Shown here piece after piece: positions 1 through 7,838 of a stretch of 35,690 nucleotides of DNA. How positions within the stretch are numbered: position 1 is the stretch's first letter; each line of letters opens with the position of its first letter. Location of the stretch: contig NZ_JAIWPR010000062.1 of assembly GCF_021191635.1 (NCBI RefSeq), positions 1 to 35,690 of the forward strand, given 5' to 3'. Under the pieces are notes generated by a model. That model searched no databases. It was not told the origin of the DNA and was given only the letters and a program-made list of their open reading frames with translations. Position numbers and translations under genes: made by a program. Origin of the DNA: Alterluteimonas quercicellularis (GTDB lineage Bacteria > Pseudomonadota > Gammaproteobacteria > Xanthomonadales > Xanthomonadaceae).

Positions 1-28
1 CCGGGCGCGCGCCCGCCCGCGCTCCTAC
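1..28 (-). repeat. Probable GTAG-type REP half-palindrome at window edge
   Basis: Read on the minus strand this begins GTAGGAGCGCGGGCGGGC, matching the first nine bases of the clearer GTAG repeats in this window and then diverging while staying GC-palindromic. It is cut by the left edge, so a partner arm cannot be checked. Confidence 0.4.
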
Positions 29-125
29 AAGGCCAGCCCGATGCGCCGCGCGATGCCAACTGATAGCTTGCTCGTGCGCGCCCGAAGACGATGCCGGAGA
101 AGTCCCGACAGGCCAACCGACATCC

Positions 126-191
126 GTAGGAGCACGCTGGCGCGCGACGGGCATTACCCGCGAACCCGGTCGCGCGCCAGCGCGCTCCTAC
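126..191. repeat. GTAG-type REP dimer (inverted pair)
   Basis: Two 23-base arms in inverted orientation (126-148 and 169-191), each starting GTAGGAGC at its outer end, with one mismatch between arms and a 20-base centre. The form matches GTAG REP palindromes known from Stenotrophomonas (SMAG elements), which are linked to RAYT transposases; no RAYT gene is seen here. The right arm contains the TAG stop codon of the deformylase gene at 188-190. The structure could fold at the mRNA 3' end and protect or terminate it. Confidence 0.85.
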
Positions 192-970
192 GGAAGGACG
201 GTCGTCAGCAGCCGGCGCAGCAGCGGCTGCAGGCGCGCGGCGCGGTCCTCGCGCCAGGCGAAGCTGTCCTCGTCCATGTAGACGCGCTGGCTGATCTCGA
301 GCTGCACGGCGTCGATGCCGCGCGCCGGGTCGCCGTAGTGGCGGGTGATGTAGCCGCCCTTGAAGCGCCCGTTGACGACGAAGTCGTAGCCGTCCTGCGC
401 CGCCAGCGCGGCTTCCAGCCGCGCCTGCAGCGCCGGTGCGCAGCTGGCGCCGCCGGCGGTGCCGAGGTTGAGGTCGGGCAGCCGGCCCTCGAACAGGAAC
501 GGCAGCGTGCCGCGGATCGAGTGCGCCTCCCATAGCACCACGCGGCCGTGCGCGGCGTGCAGGCGCTCCAGTTCCTCGGCCAGCGCGCGGTGGTAGGGCC
601 GCCAGTAGGTCTCCACCCGCTCGGCCACCTCGTCCGGGCCCGGCGCCTGGCCGGGCAGGTACACCGGCTCGCCGTCGAAGCGGACCGCCGGACACAGGCC
701 GGTGGTGTTCTGGCCCGGATAGAGCGAGGCGTCGTCCTCGGCGCGGTTGAGGTCGATCACGTAGCGCGAATGCCGCGGCACCAGCATCGAGGCGCCCAGC
801 TCGCTCGCGAACGCGTAAAGCCGGTCGAGGTGCCAGTCGGTGTCGGGCACGCGGTGCGCCTCGGGCGCCAGCCGGGCGGCGATGCCCTCCGGCAGCTCGG
901 TGCCGTTGTGGGGAATGCTGATCAGCAGCGGGGCGTCGCCGCGGTGGAGCCGGAGGATGTCGGTAGGCAT
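188..970 (-). CDS. hutG: N-formylglutamate deformylase (HutG-type amidohydrolase)
   Basis: Predicted to hydrolyse N-formyl-L-glutamate to glutamate and formate, the last step of one histidine degradation route. The 260-residue product shows family motifs: LLISIPHNGTELPEG near the N-terminus, DTDWHLDRLYAF, then VPRHSRYVIDLNR, and a late GGYITRHYG segment. Length fits the family. The start is the ATG at 970 because the reading begins cleanly at MPTDILRLHRGD; the only upstream in-frame start is a TTG at 1015 that would add a poorly conserved leader. No other hut gene lies nearby, so a role in histidine catabolism is family inference and another N-formyl amino acid substrate is possible. It lies 51 bases downstream of a co-directional LysR gene. 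Its TAG stop lies inside a REP arm. Confidence 0.87.
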   Translation of the reverse strand: MPTDILRLHRGDAPLLISIPHNGTELPEGIAARLAPEAHRVPDTDWHLDRLYAFASELGASMLVPRHSRYVIDLNRAEDDASLYPGQNTTGLCPAVRFDGEPVYLPGQAPGPDEVAERVETYWRPYHRALAEELERLHAAHGRVVLWEAHSIRGTLPFLFEGRLPDLNLGTAGGASCAPALQARLEAALAAQDGYDFVVNGRFKGGYITRHYGDPARGIDAVQLEISQRVYMDEDSFAWREDRAARLQPLLRRLLTTVLP

Positions 971-1021
971 CGCGAAATTGTAGTGCAGCGGCCCCAGGGC
1001 AGCGACGCGCCGCAAGCGGCG

Positions 1022-1933
1022 CTACAGGCCCTCGCGCAGGAAGTCGACGAACACCCGCAGCTTGGGCGGCACCTGCCGCCGCGAGGGATAGTAGATGTGG
1101 AAGGCGTCGCCATGGTGCTCGACGTCGGTCAGCACCCGGACCAGCCGGCCGTCGGCCAGCTCGGCGCGCACGCTGTCGGCGAACCGCTGCGACAGCCCGA
1201 AGCCCGCGCACGCCGCCTGCCGGGCGAAGGCGTCGTCGGAGAAGATCAACCGGCCCTGCACCTCGACCTCGATGGTTTGCCCCTCGACATCGAAGCGCCA
1301 GGGCTCCAGCCGCCCGCTGCCCGGCAGGCGGAAGCGGATGCAGTCGTGCCGGGCGAGTTCGCCGGGCGTGGCCGGCGCGCCGTGCGCGCGCAGGTAGCCC
1401 GGGCTGGCGAGCACGACGCGCCGCTGGCCGCGGTCGATCGGCAGCGAGACCACGTCGCGGGCCAGCTTGCAGCCCAGGCGGATGCCGGCGTCGAAGCCGC
1501 CGCGCACGAGGTCGGCGAAGGTGTCGTCGGTGAACAGCTCGACCTGCACGTCGGGGTAGCGCGCGGCGAAGTCCGGCAGCCGCGGCAGCACGTAGGTCTC
1601 GGCGACGACCCGCGGCAGGTTGATCCGCAGCAGGCCCGATGGCGCCTGCCGGTGCGCCTGCAGCTGCTGCAGCGAGGCGTCGATGCGTTCCAGCGAGGGC
1701 CCCACCGCGTCCAGCAGTTCCTGCCCGGCTTCGCTGAGCGCCAGGCGCCGGCTGCTGCGGTGGAACAGGCGCACGCCCAGCCGCTGCTCCAGGCCGCGGA
1801 TGCCCTGCGAGACCGCCGAGGCGCTGATGCCGAGCCGGTCGGCGGCACGGGTGAAGCTGCCGGTCTGCGCGACCAGCTCGAACAGCGGCAGCGCGGCCAG
1901 GGGCGCGGCCCTCATTCTGAAGTCTTTCTTCAT
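1022..1933 (-). CDS. LysR family transcriptional regulator
   Basis: Typical LysR regulator of 303 residues. The N-terminal winged helix-turn-helix covers about residues 10-70 (FTRAADRLGISASAVSQ, then LEQRLGVRLFHRSSRRLALS). The rest is a periplasmic-binding-like effector domain containing LRINLPRVVAE and a typical GFDAGIRLG segment. The effector is unknown. It is transcribed away from the serine hydrolase at 2012 and upstream of the deformylase, so either or both may be targets. The start is uncertain: ATG at 1933 is followed by AAG AAA, common at true starts, but ATG at 1915 gives a more usual LysR N-terminus and would leave the TTCAT-N5-ATGAA palindrome (1929-1943) outside the coding sequence. 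Confidence 0.92.
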   Translation of the reverse strand: MKKDFRMRAAPLAALPLFELVAQTGSFTRAADRLGISASAVSQGIRGLEQRLGVRLFHRSSRRLALSEAGQELLDAVGPSLERIDASLQQLQAHRQAPSGLLRINLPRVVAETYVLPRLPDFAARYPDVQVELFTDDTFADLVRGGFDAGIRLGCKLARDVVSLPIDRGQRRVVLASPGYLRAHGAPATPGELARHDCIRFRLPGSGRLEPWRFDVEGQTIEVEVQGRLIFSDDAFARQAACAGFGLSQRFADSVRAELADGRLVRVLTDVEHHGDAFHIYYPSRRQVPPKLRVFVDFLREGL

Positions 1934-1943
1934 GATGGATGAA
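1929..1943. promoter_or_regulatory. Candidate LysR binding site (TTCAT-N5-ATGAA)
   Basis: A perfect inverted repeat TTCAT/ATGAA spaced by five bases, which fits the T-N11-A form of LysR sites. It lies in the gap between the divergent LysR and hydrolase genes, as expected for an autoregulated LysR pair. It overlaps the ATG at 1933, so it would be upstream of the gene only if translation starts at 1915. Short palindromes arise by chance. Confidence 0.35.
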
Positions 1944-2011
1944 GGCTAACACCCTTTCCGCTTGCCGATCCGGCCGCCATCGTGAAGGGCCCCTCCCCTT
2001 CGCCGATCGCC

Positions 2012-3229
2012 ATGAACCTCCTGCTCCCGCTGCTCGCCGCCGTCGCTACCGCCTCGCCGCCCGTGGAGGCGCCTTCCGCGCCGGACGTCGCCCTCGCCGC
2101 CCGGGTGGACCGGGTGCTCGAACGCGCCGTGGCCGAGGGTCGCGTCGTCGGCGCCGTGGTCGTGGTCGCCCGCGACGGCCGCATCGTGCACGCGCGCGCC
2201 GCCGGCCTGGCCGACCGCGAGGCGGGGCGGCCGATGACCGTGGACACGCCGTTCCGCCTCGCCTCGATGACCAAGCCGGTGGTGTCGGTGGCAGCGATGC
2301 GCCTGGTCGAGCAGGGCCGCCTGCGCCTGGACGACCGGGTCGCCCGCTGGCTGCCCGGGTTCCGGCCGCGCCTGCCCGACGGCAGCGCACCCGCCATCAC
2401 CGTGCACCAGTTGCTCACCCACACGGCGGGCCTCGGCTATGGCTTCCAGGAACCGGAGGACGGGCCCTACCACCGCCTGGGCGTGTCCGACGGCCTGGAC
2501 GGGGCCGGCATCGACCTCGACGAGAACCTGCGGCGGCTCGCGGCCGCGCCGCTGCACTTCGCGCCGGGCGCCGAGTGGCGCTACTCGCTGGGCATCGACG
2601 TGCTGGGCGCGGTGGTCGAGCGCGCGACCGGGCGCTCGCTGCCCGAGGCCGTCGCGCAACTGGTCACCGGCCCGCTGGACATGCGCGACACCGGCTTCTT
2701 CGCCGTCGATCCCGCCGCGCTCGCGGTGCCCTACGCCGACGGCGCGCCGGTGCCGGTGCGCATGCCGGCCGATCTTGCCGTGCCGCTGCCGCCGGAGATC
2801 GGCCACGCGGTGCGCTTCGCGCCGGGCCGCGCGTCCGACCGCGCCGCGTTCCCATCCGGCGGCGGCGGCATGGTCGGCACCGCCGGCGACTTCGTGCGCC
2901 TGCTGGAGACCGTGCGCACCGGCGGCGGCGCGCTGCTGCGGCCGGAGACCGTGGACGCGATGCGCCGCGACCACGTCGGCGCGCAGGCGCAGACCCAGGG
3001 CCCGGGCTGGGGCTTCGGCTATGGCTGGGGCGTGCTGGACGATCCCGCGGCGGCGGGCTCGCCGCAAGGGCGCGGCACCCTGCAGTGGGGCGGCGCCTAC
3101 GGGCACAACTGGTTTGTCGACCCGGTCGCGGGGCTGAGCGTGGTGGCGCTCACCAACACCGCCTTCGAGGGCATGTCGGGCGCGTTCCCGACCGAGGTGC
3201 GCGACGCCGTCTACGGCACGGCGCCGTAG
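2012..3229 (+). CDS. Serine hydrolase, beta-lactamase / class C penicillin-binding fold
   Basis: About 405 residues with an N-terminal signal peptide (MNLLLPLLAAVATASPP), so exported. The beta-lactamase class C/esterase family is shown by the SxxK motif in RLASMTKPVVS (catalytic Ser and Lys), the TVHQLLTHTAGLGYG segment, the Tyr motif WRYSLGIDVLG, and GGGGMVGTAGDFVRL. The C-terminal WGGAYGHNWFVDP occupies the place of the KTG/HxG motif. Members include esterases, D-amino acid amidases and peptidases as well as beta-lactamases; nothing here points to antibiotic resistance. The start at 2012 is preferred over the ATG at 1982 because it places the hydrophobic leader at the N-terminus. The TAG stop is the TAG of a GTAG REP arm. 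Divergent from the LysR gene. Confidence 0.88.
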   Translation: MNLLLPLLAAVATASPPVEAPSAPDVALAARVDRVLERAVAEGRVVGAVVVVARDGRIVHARAAGLADREAGRPMTVDTPFRLASMTKPVVSVAAMRLVEQGRLRLDDRVARWLPGFRPRLPDGSAPAITVHQLLTHTAGLGYGFQEPEDGPYHRLGVSDGLDGAGIDLDENLRRLAAAPLHFAPGAEWRYSLGIDVLGAVVERATGRSLPEAVAQLVTGPLDMRDTGFFAVDPAALAVPYADGAPVPVRMPADLAVPLPPEIGHAVRFAPGRASDRAAFPSGGGGMVGTAGDFVRLLETVRTGGGALLRPETVDAMRRDHVGAQAQTQGPGWGFGYGWGVLDDPAAAGSPQGRGTLQWGGAYGHNWFVDPVAGLSVVALTNTAFEGMSGAFPTEVRDAVYGTAP

Positions 3230-3303
3230 GAGCGCGCTTGCGCGCGATGCTTTTATGGGTGGCCGAAGAAGAGCAAAAGCTTCGCGCGCGAGCGCGCTCC
3301 TAC
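3226..3303. repeat. GTAG-type REP dimer between convergent genes
   Basis: An inverted pair: GTAGGAGCGCGCTTGCGCGC on the left and its near-complement ending at 3303 on the right, around a centre that itself carries GCTTTT and AAAAGC in inverted order. The arms contain the TAG stop codons of both flanking convergent genes (3227-3229 for the hydrolase, 3302-3300 for glutathione reductase). It probably folds at the 3' end of both transcripts and may act as a bidirectional terminator. Confidence 0.9.
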
Positions 3304-4676
3304 AGGAGCACGAGTTCCTCGGCGCTGGTCGGGTGCAGGGCGACGGTGTCGTGCAGGTCGGCCAAGGTGGCGCCCATCTTCAGCGCCACCGCGAAGCCCT
3401 GCAGGATCTCGTCGGCGGCGTCGCCGATCAGGTGGATGCCGACCACGCGCTGCTGCGCCGGCGCATCGCCCTCGGCCACGCACACCAGCTTGAACAGGCT
3501 GCACAGCGGCGCGTCCGCCAGCGCCTGCAGCATCGGCCGGAACCGGGTGCGATACACCCGCACCGCGTCGCCGTGCGCCTCGCGCGCCTGCGCCTCGGTC
3601 AGGCCCACGCCGCCCAGCGGCGGATGCGCGAACACCACGGTGGGGATGTCGGCGTAGTCCAGGCGCGCCTCCGGGCGGCCGCCGAACAGCCGGTCCATCA
3701 GCCGGCGCGCGGCCGCGATCGCGACCGGGGTCAGGGTGGCCTTGCCGGTGACGTCGCCCACAGCGTGGATGCCCTCGGCGCTGGTGTCCTGGCGCGCGTC
3801 CACGGCGATGTTGCCCCGCTCGTCGAGCGCCACCCCCGCCGCGTCCAGCCCCAGGCCCCCGGTGTTGGCGCGCCGGCCCACCGCCAGCAGCACGGCATCG
3901 TAGGGCTCGCTGCGGACGCCGTCTTCCGCGCGCAGGCGCACGCGCTCGCCGTCGCGCTCCAGCGCGGCCAGCGCGTAGCCGAGGCGCAGGCCGGTGCCGA
4001 GGTGGCGGTAGTGGTCCTGCAGTTCCTCCACGATCTCGGCATCGGCGTGGGACAGCAGCCGCGGCGAGCGCGCGTACACATCCACCGCGCTGCCCAGCGC
4101 CTGCAGCACGCCGGCCAGTTCCACGGAGATGTAGCCGCCGCCCACCAGCGCCACCCGCGCCGGCGCGTCGCACCAGGCGAAGAAGTCGTCGGAGGTGCCC
4201 GCCAGTTCCGCGCCCGGCAGGTCCGGGCGCACCGGCTGCGAGCCGGTGGCCACCAGGATGCGGCGCGCGCGCAGGCGCACGCCGTCGTCGGTCTCCACCG
4301 TGCGGGCGTCGACCAGCCGCCCGCGCCGCGGCATCCAGACGATGCCGGCGCGGTCCAGGCGCGCGCGGTAGCTCTGGTGGATGCCGGCGATGTAGCGCTG
4401 GCGGTCGGTCAGGAACACGCGCCAGCCGAAGGCCGGTCGCGGCGGCACCGCGAAGCCCAGCGCGGCCGCCTGGCCGATGCGGTGGGCGAGGTCGGCGGCC
4501 AGCCACATCGCCTTCTTCGGCACGCAGCCGACGTTGACGCAGGTGCCGCCCAGTTCGCCCGGCTCCAGCAGCGCCACCCGCGCGCCGTGGCCGGCGGCGC
4601 GGAAGGCGCCGGCCAGGCCGCCGGAGCCGCCGCCCAGGACCACCAGGTCGAACTCCAGCGGATCGGTCGCGCTCAC
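3300..4676 (-). CDS. gor: Glutathione-disulfide reductase
   Basis: Flavoprotein that reduces glutathione disulfide with NADPH in the cytoplasm. The 458 residues show the FAD Rossmann motif GGGSGG (about 15-20), the redox disulfide GGTCVNVGCVPKK (Cys46 and Cys51), the second nucleotide motif GGGYISVELAGVLQ followed by arginines in YARSPRLL that fit NADPH preference, GDVTGKATLTPVA, and the C-terminal catalytic HPTSAEEL with the active His-Glu pair. Length is normal. It starts 10 bases after the FAD oxidoreductase gene, so it is probably the last gene of that operon. Trypanothione or mycothione reductase would share the fold, but the taxon and motifs favour glutathione. Confidence 0.95.
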   Translation of the reverse strand: MSATDPLEFDLVVLGGGSGGLAGAFRAAGHGARVALLEPGELGGTCVNVGCVPKKAMWLAADLAHRIGQAAALGFAVPPRPAFGWRVFLTDRQRYIAGIHQSYRARLDRAGIVWMPRRGRLVDARTVETDDGVRLRARRILVATGSQPVRPDLPGAELAGTSDDFFAWCDAPARVALVGGGYISVELAGVLQALGSAVDVYARSPRLLSHADAEIVEELQDHYRHLGTGLRLGYALAALERDGERVRLRAEDGVRSEPYDAVLLAVGRRANTGGLGLDAAGVALDERGNIAVDARQDTSAEGIHAVGDVTGKATLTPVAIAAARRLMDRLFGGRPEARLDYADIPTVVFAHPPLGGVGLTEAQAREAHGDAVRVYRTRFRPMLQALADAPLCSLFKLVCVAEGDAPAQQRVVGIHLIGDAADEILQGFAVALKMGATLADLHDTVALHPTSAEELVLL

Positions 4677-4686
4677 GCCGGCCCGC

Positions 4687-5934
4687 TCATGCGAAGCGCG
4701 CCGGGTCGAACGGCGCGGGATCGAGATGCGGCGCGGCGCCGCCCACCAGCTCGGCGACCAGGCGCGCGGTGGCCGCGCTCATGCTGACCCCGAGCATGCC
4801 GTGCCCGGTCGCCAGCCAGACGTGCGCGTGGCCGGGCGCGCGGCCGATCAGCGGCATGTCGTCGATCGCCAGCGGCCGCCAGCCGTACCACTCCTCTTCC
4901 TTGCGCGGGCCGACCGGCTCGTGCAGGTACTCGGCGGCCCCGCGTTCCAGCGCGTCCAGCCGCCGGCGGTTGAGGCTGGCGTCGTAGCCGGAGAACTCCA
5001 TCGTGCTGCCGAGCCGGTAGCCGCTGTCCCAGACGGTGACGCAGACGCTGCGCTCCTTCAGCACGATCGGCCGCTTCGGCGCCAGCGCCGGGCGGCTGTA
5101 GGTGATCGAGTAGCCCTTGCCGGGCTGCACCGGGATGCGCAGGCCGAGCGCGCGGCCGACCTTCGGCGACCAGGCGCCGGCGGCGAGCACCAGGTCGCGG
5201 GCGGCGAAGCGGCCCTGCGCGGTGCGCACCTCGACGCCGGCGCCGGTGGCCTCGATCGCCTCGACCGCGCACTGCTCCACGATCGCGCCGCCGCGCGCGC
5301 GCAGCGCCCGCGCCAGGCCGGCGACGTAGCGGTCCGGCCGCAGCCGCGCGTCGCCCGGGAAGCGGACCACGCCGGCCACGCCCTCGCGCAGGGCGGGCTC
5401 CTCGCGCAGGTAGGCGGGCCCGTCGATGACCTCCGCGGCGATGCCGAGCGCGCGCAGCGCGTCGATCTCGGCGCCGAAGCGCTCCAGTTCGCGGGCGTCG
5501 CGGTACACGTAGTCGACGCCGCTGGGCTCGAACTCGCAGTCCAGCCCGTAGCGCGCGATCCACTCCGGCAGCGCGTCGCGCGAAGCCTGCAGGATGGCCG
5601 CGCGCGCGGCCATCGCGCGCTTCCAGTCGCGCGGGTTGCTGCGCGCGGCGAAGCCCAGCATCCAGCGCCACAGCGCCGGGTCGAACCGCGGCTTCACGTA
5701 GAACGGCGCGTCGGGCGTCAGCATCCAGCCCAGCGCCTTGGCCACCGCGCCCGGCGCGGCCAGCGGCGCAGCGTGGCTGGGGGTGATGGTGCCGCAGTTG
5801 CCGTGCGAGCTGCCGCAGCCGGCGGTGCCGGCCTCCAGCACGCGCACCCGGCGCCCGGTCTCGAGCAGCGCCAGCGCGCTGGCGAGCCCGACCACGCCGC
5901 CGCCCACGATCAGTACGTCGTCCGAACCTTCCAT
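4687..5934 (-). CDS. FAD-dependent D-amino acid dehydrogenase (DadA-like)
   Basis: A 415-residue DAO-family oxidoreductase. The FAD motif IVGGGVVGLASALALLE is at about residues 9-25, followed by VRVLEAG and SSHGNCGTITPSH, a pattern seen in D-amino acid dehydrogenases that deaminate D-amino acids to 2-oxo acids with electrons passed to the respiratory chain. The C-terminus has the FAD-binding LATGHGMLGVSMSAATARLV and the substrate-side GWRPLAIDDMPLIGR. No alanine racemase or hydroxyproline gene is nearby, so the substrate cannot be set; a D-hydroxyproline or other imino acid dehydrogenase is possible. Nine to ten bases separate it from both neighbours, indicating an operon with the DUF418 protein upstream and glutathione reductase downstream. 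Confidence 0.85.
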   Translation of the reverse strand: MEGSDDVLIVGGGVVGLASALALLETGRRVRVLEAGTAGCGSSHGNCGTITPSHAAPLAAPGAVAKALGWMLTPDAPFYVKPRFDPALWRWMLGFAARSNPRDWKRAMAARAAILQASRDALPEWIARYGLDCEFEPSGVDYVYRDARELERFGAEIDALRALGIAAEVIDGPAYLREEPALREGVAGVVRFPGDARLRPDRYVAGLARALRARGGAIVEQCAVEAIEATGAGVEVRTAQGRFAARDLVLAAGAWSPKVGRALGLRIPVQPGKGYSITYSRPALAPKRPIVLKERSVCVTVWDSGYRLGSTMEFSGYDASLNRRRLDALERGAAEYLHEPVGPRKEEEWYGWRPLAIDDMPLIGRAPGHAHVWLATGHGMLGVSMSAATARLVAELVGGAAPHLDPAPFDPARFA

Positions 5935-5943
5935 CGCGCCAGT

Positions 5944-7167
5944 CTACGCGGCCGCCCCCTCGCCCAGCCGCATCGGCGGGCGGCGCCCGTAGGTCGCCCA
6001 GCGCCACAGCCATTCCACCGGGCCGAAGCGGTAGCGCGCCAGCCACCAGCGGCTGGCCAGCACCTGCAGCGCGAACGTGGCCAGCGCCAGCGCCAGCAGC
6101 GCCGCCGGTCCGAACCGGCCCCACAGCGCGAAGCCGTAGCCGTAGAACAGCGTGGAGGCGATCAGCGACTGCAGCAGGTAATGGGTGAGCGCCATGCGCC
6201 CGGCCGGCGCGATGGCGGAGAGCGCGCGCGCGCCGGCCGGGCGCAGCCACAGCAGGACCAGCACGGACAGGATGCCCAGCGCCGCCGGCAGCGCAGCGAG
6301 CTGGTAGAGGGCCGCTGCGAGGTACCCCGCCCCCGCGCCGGCTTCGCGCAGCGCGTCGCTCGCGACGGCGGACCGGGTCGCCAGGGTCAGGCCCAGGCCC
6401 AGCGGCAGGGCCCAGCAGGCCATGCGCCGGTGGAAGGCGCGGTGCCGCTCCGGCTCGGCGATGCGGCCGCTGCGCAGCAGCCAGCTGCCGATCAGGAACA
6501 CGCCCAGCGCCATCGGTACCACCGCGACGTCGTTGGCCATGAAGCGCAGCAGGTCGCGCACGCGCTGCACCATGATCTCGCCGTAGCCGCCGGTGGCGTA
6601 GACGCGTGCCGATTCCGCGGCCCCGGCAGCGGCCGCGCGTGCATCGCGTCCGTCGTCGAGGAACAGGTACGCGCCCGCCATGGACAGCATCGCCATGCCC
6701 ACCAGCAGGTACAGCACCAGGCCCAGGTTGCGCTGCCGCCGCGGCGGCCAGTCGCGCAGGAACAGCATCAGCAGCGCCGCCAGCGCGTAGCTGCGCAGCA
6801 CGTCGCCGGGCCACAGCAGCATCCCGTGCGCGAGACCGATGGCCAGCAGCGTCCACGCGCGCCGCCGGTAGGCGGGGGCGAAGTCGCGCCCCACCCGCTC
6901 CGCGCGCGCCTGCATCAGCGCGAAGCCGATGCCGAACAGCAGCGAGAACAGCACCCAGGCCTTGCCGGCGACGAACACCTGCACGACCCAGGCCACCGCC
7001 GCGTCAGCGCCGGCCAGGCCGGGCTGCGCGCCGGTGCCGAACGCCTCCCACGGGCGGTTGAACCACTCCAGGTTGACGATGAAGATCCCGAGCAATGCGG
7101 CCGCGCGCGTCGCGTCCAGCAGACCGAGGCGCTCGCGCACATCGACCGGCGCCCACAACGGCTGCAT
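5944..7167 (-). CDS. DUF418 family inner-membrane protein
   Basis: An integral membrane protein of 407 residues with roughly eight to ten hydrophobic segments. The N-terminal LLDATRAAALLGIFIVNL and the C-terminal GPVEWLWRWATYGRR are hallmarks of the DUF418/YeiB family, whose biochemical role is not established. The start is placed at the ATG at 7167 (MQPLWAPVDVRERLGLLD); an earlier in-frame ATG at 7272 would overlap the end of slyD and add a basic, low-complexity leader. It is the first of three tightly spaced genes with the DadA-like enzyme and glutathione reductase, and follows slyD by 88 bases. Confidence 0.87.
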   Translation of the reverse strand: MQPLWAPVDVRERLGLLDATRAAALLGIFIVNLEWFNRPWEAFGTGAQPGLAGADAAVAWVVQVFVAGKAWVLFSLLFGIGFALMQARAERVGRDFAPAYRRRAWTLLAIGLAHGMLLWPGDVLRSYALAALLMLFLRDWPPRRQRNLGLVLYLLVGMAMLSMAGAYLFLDDGRDARAAAAGAAESARVYATGGYGEIMVQRVRDLLRFMANDVAVVPMALGVFLIGSWLLRSGRIAEPERHRAFHRRMACWALPLGLGLTLATRSAVASDALREAGAGAGYLAAALYQLAALPAALGILSVLVLLWLRPAGARALSAIAPAGRMALTHYLLQSLIASTLFYGYGFALWGRFGPAALLALALATFALQVLASRWWLARYRFGPVEWLWRWATYGRRPPMRLGEGAAA

Positions 7168-7255
7168 GGCGTCCCCGGTTCTCAAGCGAAGTCGTGCGAC
7201 CTTGCCCGAAGCCCGCGCCCCCGACAAGCGGGGCCGCCCGGCGACGCCGGAAACG

Positions 7256-7735
7256 TCAGTGGTGGTGGCCACCGTCGCCGTGCACGTGGCCGTGCTCGAT
7301 CTCCTCCGGCGTCGCCTCGCGCACCTCGACCACCTCGATGTCGAAATGCAGGTCCTTGCCGGCCATCGGGTGGTTGAGGTCGACGTCGACCACGGTCATG
7401 CCGACCTTCTCGATGGTCACCGCGCGCGGGCCGAAGTTGGTCTGCAGCACCACCTGCATCCCCGGCGCCAGCCGCTGCGCGCCGAAGTGCTTCTTCGGCA
7501 CGCGCTGGGTCAGGCCGTCGCGGCGCTCGCCGTAGGCGTCGGCGGCGGGCACGTCGGCGCCGAAGCTGTCGCCGGCCTCGCGCCCTTCCAGCGCCTTCTC
7601 CAGGCCCGGGATGATGTTGCCGTGGCCGACCAGGATCGCCAGCGGCTCGCGCTCCTTCGAGCTCTCCACCGGGTCCTGGCCGGGCTCGGACACGGTGTAG
7701 TGGAAGCGGACGACGCGGTCTTTCTCGATCTTCAT
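7256..7735 (-). CDS. slyD: FKBP-type peptidyl-prolyl isomerase SlyD
   Basis: A 159-residue cytoplasmic prolyl isomerase and chaperone. The FKBP half is seen in VVRFHYTVSEPGQDPVESS and GHGNIIPGLEKALEGREAGD, interrupted by the insert-in-flap chaperone domain (YGERRDGLTQRVPKKHF to DLNHPMAGKDLHFDIEV). The C-terminus ends in a short His-rich tail (HGHVHGDGGHHH), the metal-binding feature of SlyD, which in E. coli delivers nickel for hydrogenase maturation; the tail here is much shorter. Divergent from the NlpC/P60 gene at 7839. Probably its own transcription unit, perhaps reading into the DUF418 gene. Confidence 0.94.
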   Translation of the reverse strand: MKIEKDRVVRFHYTVSEPGQDPVESSKEREPLAILVGHGNIIPGLEKALEGREAGDSFGADVPAADAYGERRDGLTQRVPKKHFGAQRLAPGMQVVLQTNFGPRAVTIEKVGMTVVDVDLNHPMAGKDLHFDIEVVEVREATPEEIEHGHVHGDGGHHH

Positions 7736-7838
7736 GGGCGATCCTGGTGGCGCGGCGACGGAGGCCGCGAAAGAAACGGAGTGAGGGACGGGGGCCGGCG
7801 CTTCAAATCGCCGCGGCGATCGGCCAAGATGCGGCCCG

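Noticed and set aside
2012..3229. Antibiotic-resistance beta-lactamase
   Set aside because: The family fold is clear, but the class C motifs are of the broad esterase/peptidase type, with no feature that singles out a drug-hydrolysing enzyme.
3255..4787. Long plus-strand open frames opposite glutathione reductase and the oxidoreductase genes
   Set aside because: Composition is that of GC-rich antisense shadows (runs of His, Arg, Ala, Gln), with no motifs; the minus-strand genes are certain.
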